From positions 1-13,709 of the forward strand of contig JBFKFP010000068.1 in the NCBI GenBank assembly GCA_041618535.1: DNA of 13,709 nt, read 5' to 3'. Origin of the DNA: SHLJ01 sp041618535. GTDB lineage: Bacteria; Bacteroidota; Bacteroidia; Flavobacteriales; Flavobacteriaceae. Each line of letters starts with the position of its first letter. Within the stretch, counting starts at the first letter, position 1. This document shows positions 12,953 to 13,709 of this stretch, in pieces. The position numbers and the translations under genes are program-made. Below the pieces are notes generated by a model. It saw only the letters and a list, made by a program, of their open reading frames with translations. It made no database searches and was not told the origin of the DNA.

Positions 12953-13709
12953 ATGAAAAAAACTCTACTTCTATCATCTTTTATTTTCTTGATTTCCATC
13001 GCGGTATTGGCGCAGCCGGAATATACTTTCGGTCCTGAAGTTACTATAAATACCGTACCTACCGGAACCAATCCTTATGTGATCGCCTCTGGTGATCTTA
13101 TGAATGATGGCGATAAATATATGGATATCGTTATCGGTACATTCGCCGGTAATACGCTTGAAATATATATGAACAATGGAAATGGAACTTTCACGCTTCA
13201 GACTCCCGTAAAATCCCTCGGTGCAGTAGCCGGTGTTCATGTTGTTGATTGGGATGGTTCAAACGGAGCAGATATCCTGGCTACATCTTATACAGGTGAT
13301 AGTCTAGTCTGGTATCAGAATGACGGTTCAGGTAACTTTACGCTTCAACCGGCCATATCAACAACTGTAGACGGGGCGGGCCAGGTGACGACAGCCGATC
13401 TGAACAATGACACCATTTTGGATATCGTTCTGGTGGTTTATGGAAATGACGGTGCTACAGATCGTGTAGTATGGTATGAAGGAACAGGGAGTGGTGGTTA
13501 TTTAGCCGAACAGACCATAGATGTAGGTGCACCGGCGAATGCGGGTCCTGGTGCTATTAGTATAGCGCAGTTTCACGCAGATGCAGATGCAGACCTTGAT
13601 ATTGTGATCGGATATACCGATGCTGGAATTATTGAGGTCTACAATAACCAGTTTATAGAAAGTGGAAGCACAGCGGTTTCATTTACAACGGATTCTTTCC
13701 AGGTAGATA
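12953..13709 (+). CDS. Secreted VCBS/FG-GAP repeat protein (3' end outside window)
   Basis: Exported repeat protein; function unknown. 252 codons are visible and the frame is open at the right edge. Residues 1-20 are a signal peptide (MKKTLLLSSF start, cut after VLA). At least four repeats of about 50 residues follow, each with an Asp-rich calcium-binding-like loop and a D-I-V/L strand: SGDLMNDGDKYMDIV (46-60), DWDGSNGADIL (99-109), DLNNDTILDIV (149-159) and FHADADADLDIV (207-218). Between them recur WYQNDGSGNFT/YMNNGNGTFT-like segments. This is the beta-propeller pattern of FG-GAP/VCBS proteins, as in integrin-like propellers. Flavobacterial proteins of this kind often end in a type IX secretion sorting domain; that part is not in the window. 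It starts 33 bases after fumC, with a 7/8 match to the -7 box (TATTTTTA, 12925-12932) 20 bases before the ATG, so it probably has its own promoter. Confidence 0.85.
   Translation, partial: MKKTLLLSSFIFLISIAVLAQPEYTFGPEVTINTVPTGTNPYVIASGDLMNDGDKYMDIVIGTFAGNTLEIYMNNGNGTFTLQTPVKSLGAVAGVHVVDWDGSNGADILATSYTGDSLVWYQNDGSGNFTLQPAISTTVDGAGQVTTADLNNDTILDIVLVVYGNDGATDRVVWYEGTGSGGYLAEQTIDVGAPANAGPGAISIAQFHADADADLDIVIGYTDAGIIEVYNNQFIESGSTAVSFTTDSFQVD

Noticed and set aside
12974..13240. 88-codon open frame on the minus strand
   Set aside because: It is antisense to the signal peptide and first repeats of the VCBS protein; no recognisable domain or promoter.
1..13709. Mobile element, phage remnant, CRISPR array, defence system or biosynthetic cluster
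   Set aside because: No transposase, integrase, spaced direct repeats, Cas, toxin-antitoxin or assembly-line genes are seen; codon use and gene types look like a normal chromosome throughout.

Overview
The window looks like an ordinary chromosomal segment of a member of the Bacteroidota, most likely family Flavobacteriaceae. Evidence: an outer-membrane receptor with a carboxypeptidase-regulatory-like N-terminus and an OMP_b-brl_3-type barrel, a HExxHxxGxxH metalloprotease of the DUF5117/DUF4953 type, a secreted VCBS/FG-GAP protein, repeated TAnnTTTG (-7) promoter elements, and gene starts without Shine-Dalgarno sequences. No genus can be named from the sequence alone. Coding density is high; the longest gene-free stretch is about 180 bases (11340-11521). 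I see no mobile element, phage gene, CRISPR array, tRNA or rRNA.

Left part (1-4516, mostly minus strand): the 5' part of a cystathionine-beta-synthase-like PLP enzyme runs off the left edge. It is followed by a lipoprotein-type oligopeptidase B (S9 family). Diverging from the peptidase is a short plus-strand YbaB/EbfC nucleoid-associated protein gene, which meets a minus-strand threonine aldolase gene stop codon to stop codon with no base between. Middle (4522-8506): the threonine aldolase is the downstream partner of a large exported zinc metalloprotease gene, with start and stop codons in contact. Diverging from the protease is prfB (release factor 2), carrying the classical autoregulatory +1 programmed frameshift after codon 21, followed by a small ArsC/YfgD-type thioredoxin-fold gene.

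Right part (8603-13709): a TonB-dependent-receptor-like outer-membrane protein ends at a strong bidirectional terminator shared with a convergent 60-residue membrane protein gene. That small gene has the best promoter in the window (TTG-N20-TATCTTTG). Diverging from it is fumC (class II fumarase), followed by the 5' part of a secreted VCBS-repeat protein that runs off the right edge.

The genes are a mix of housekeeping functions (RF2, fumarase, threonine aldolase, YbaB), amino-acid/sulfur metabolism and cell-envelope or exported peptide-degrading functions. They do not form one pathway and I do not see a new multigene system. The most instructive items are the prfB frameshift with a perfect AGGAGG stimulator in a lineage that otherwise ignores Shine-Dalgarno pairing, and the small membrane protein with its well-formed promoter and adjacent 13-bp dyad.
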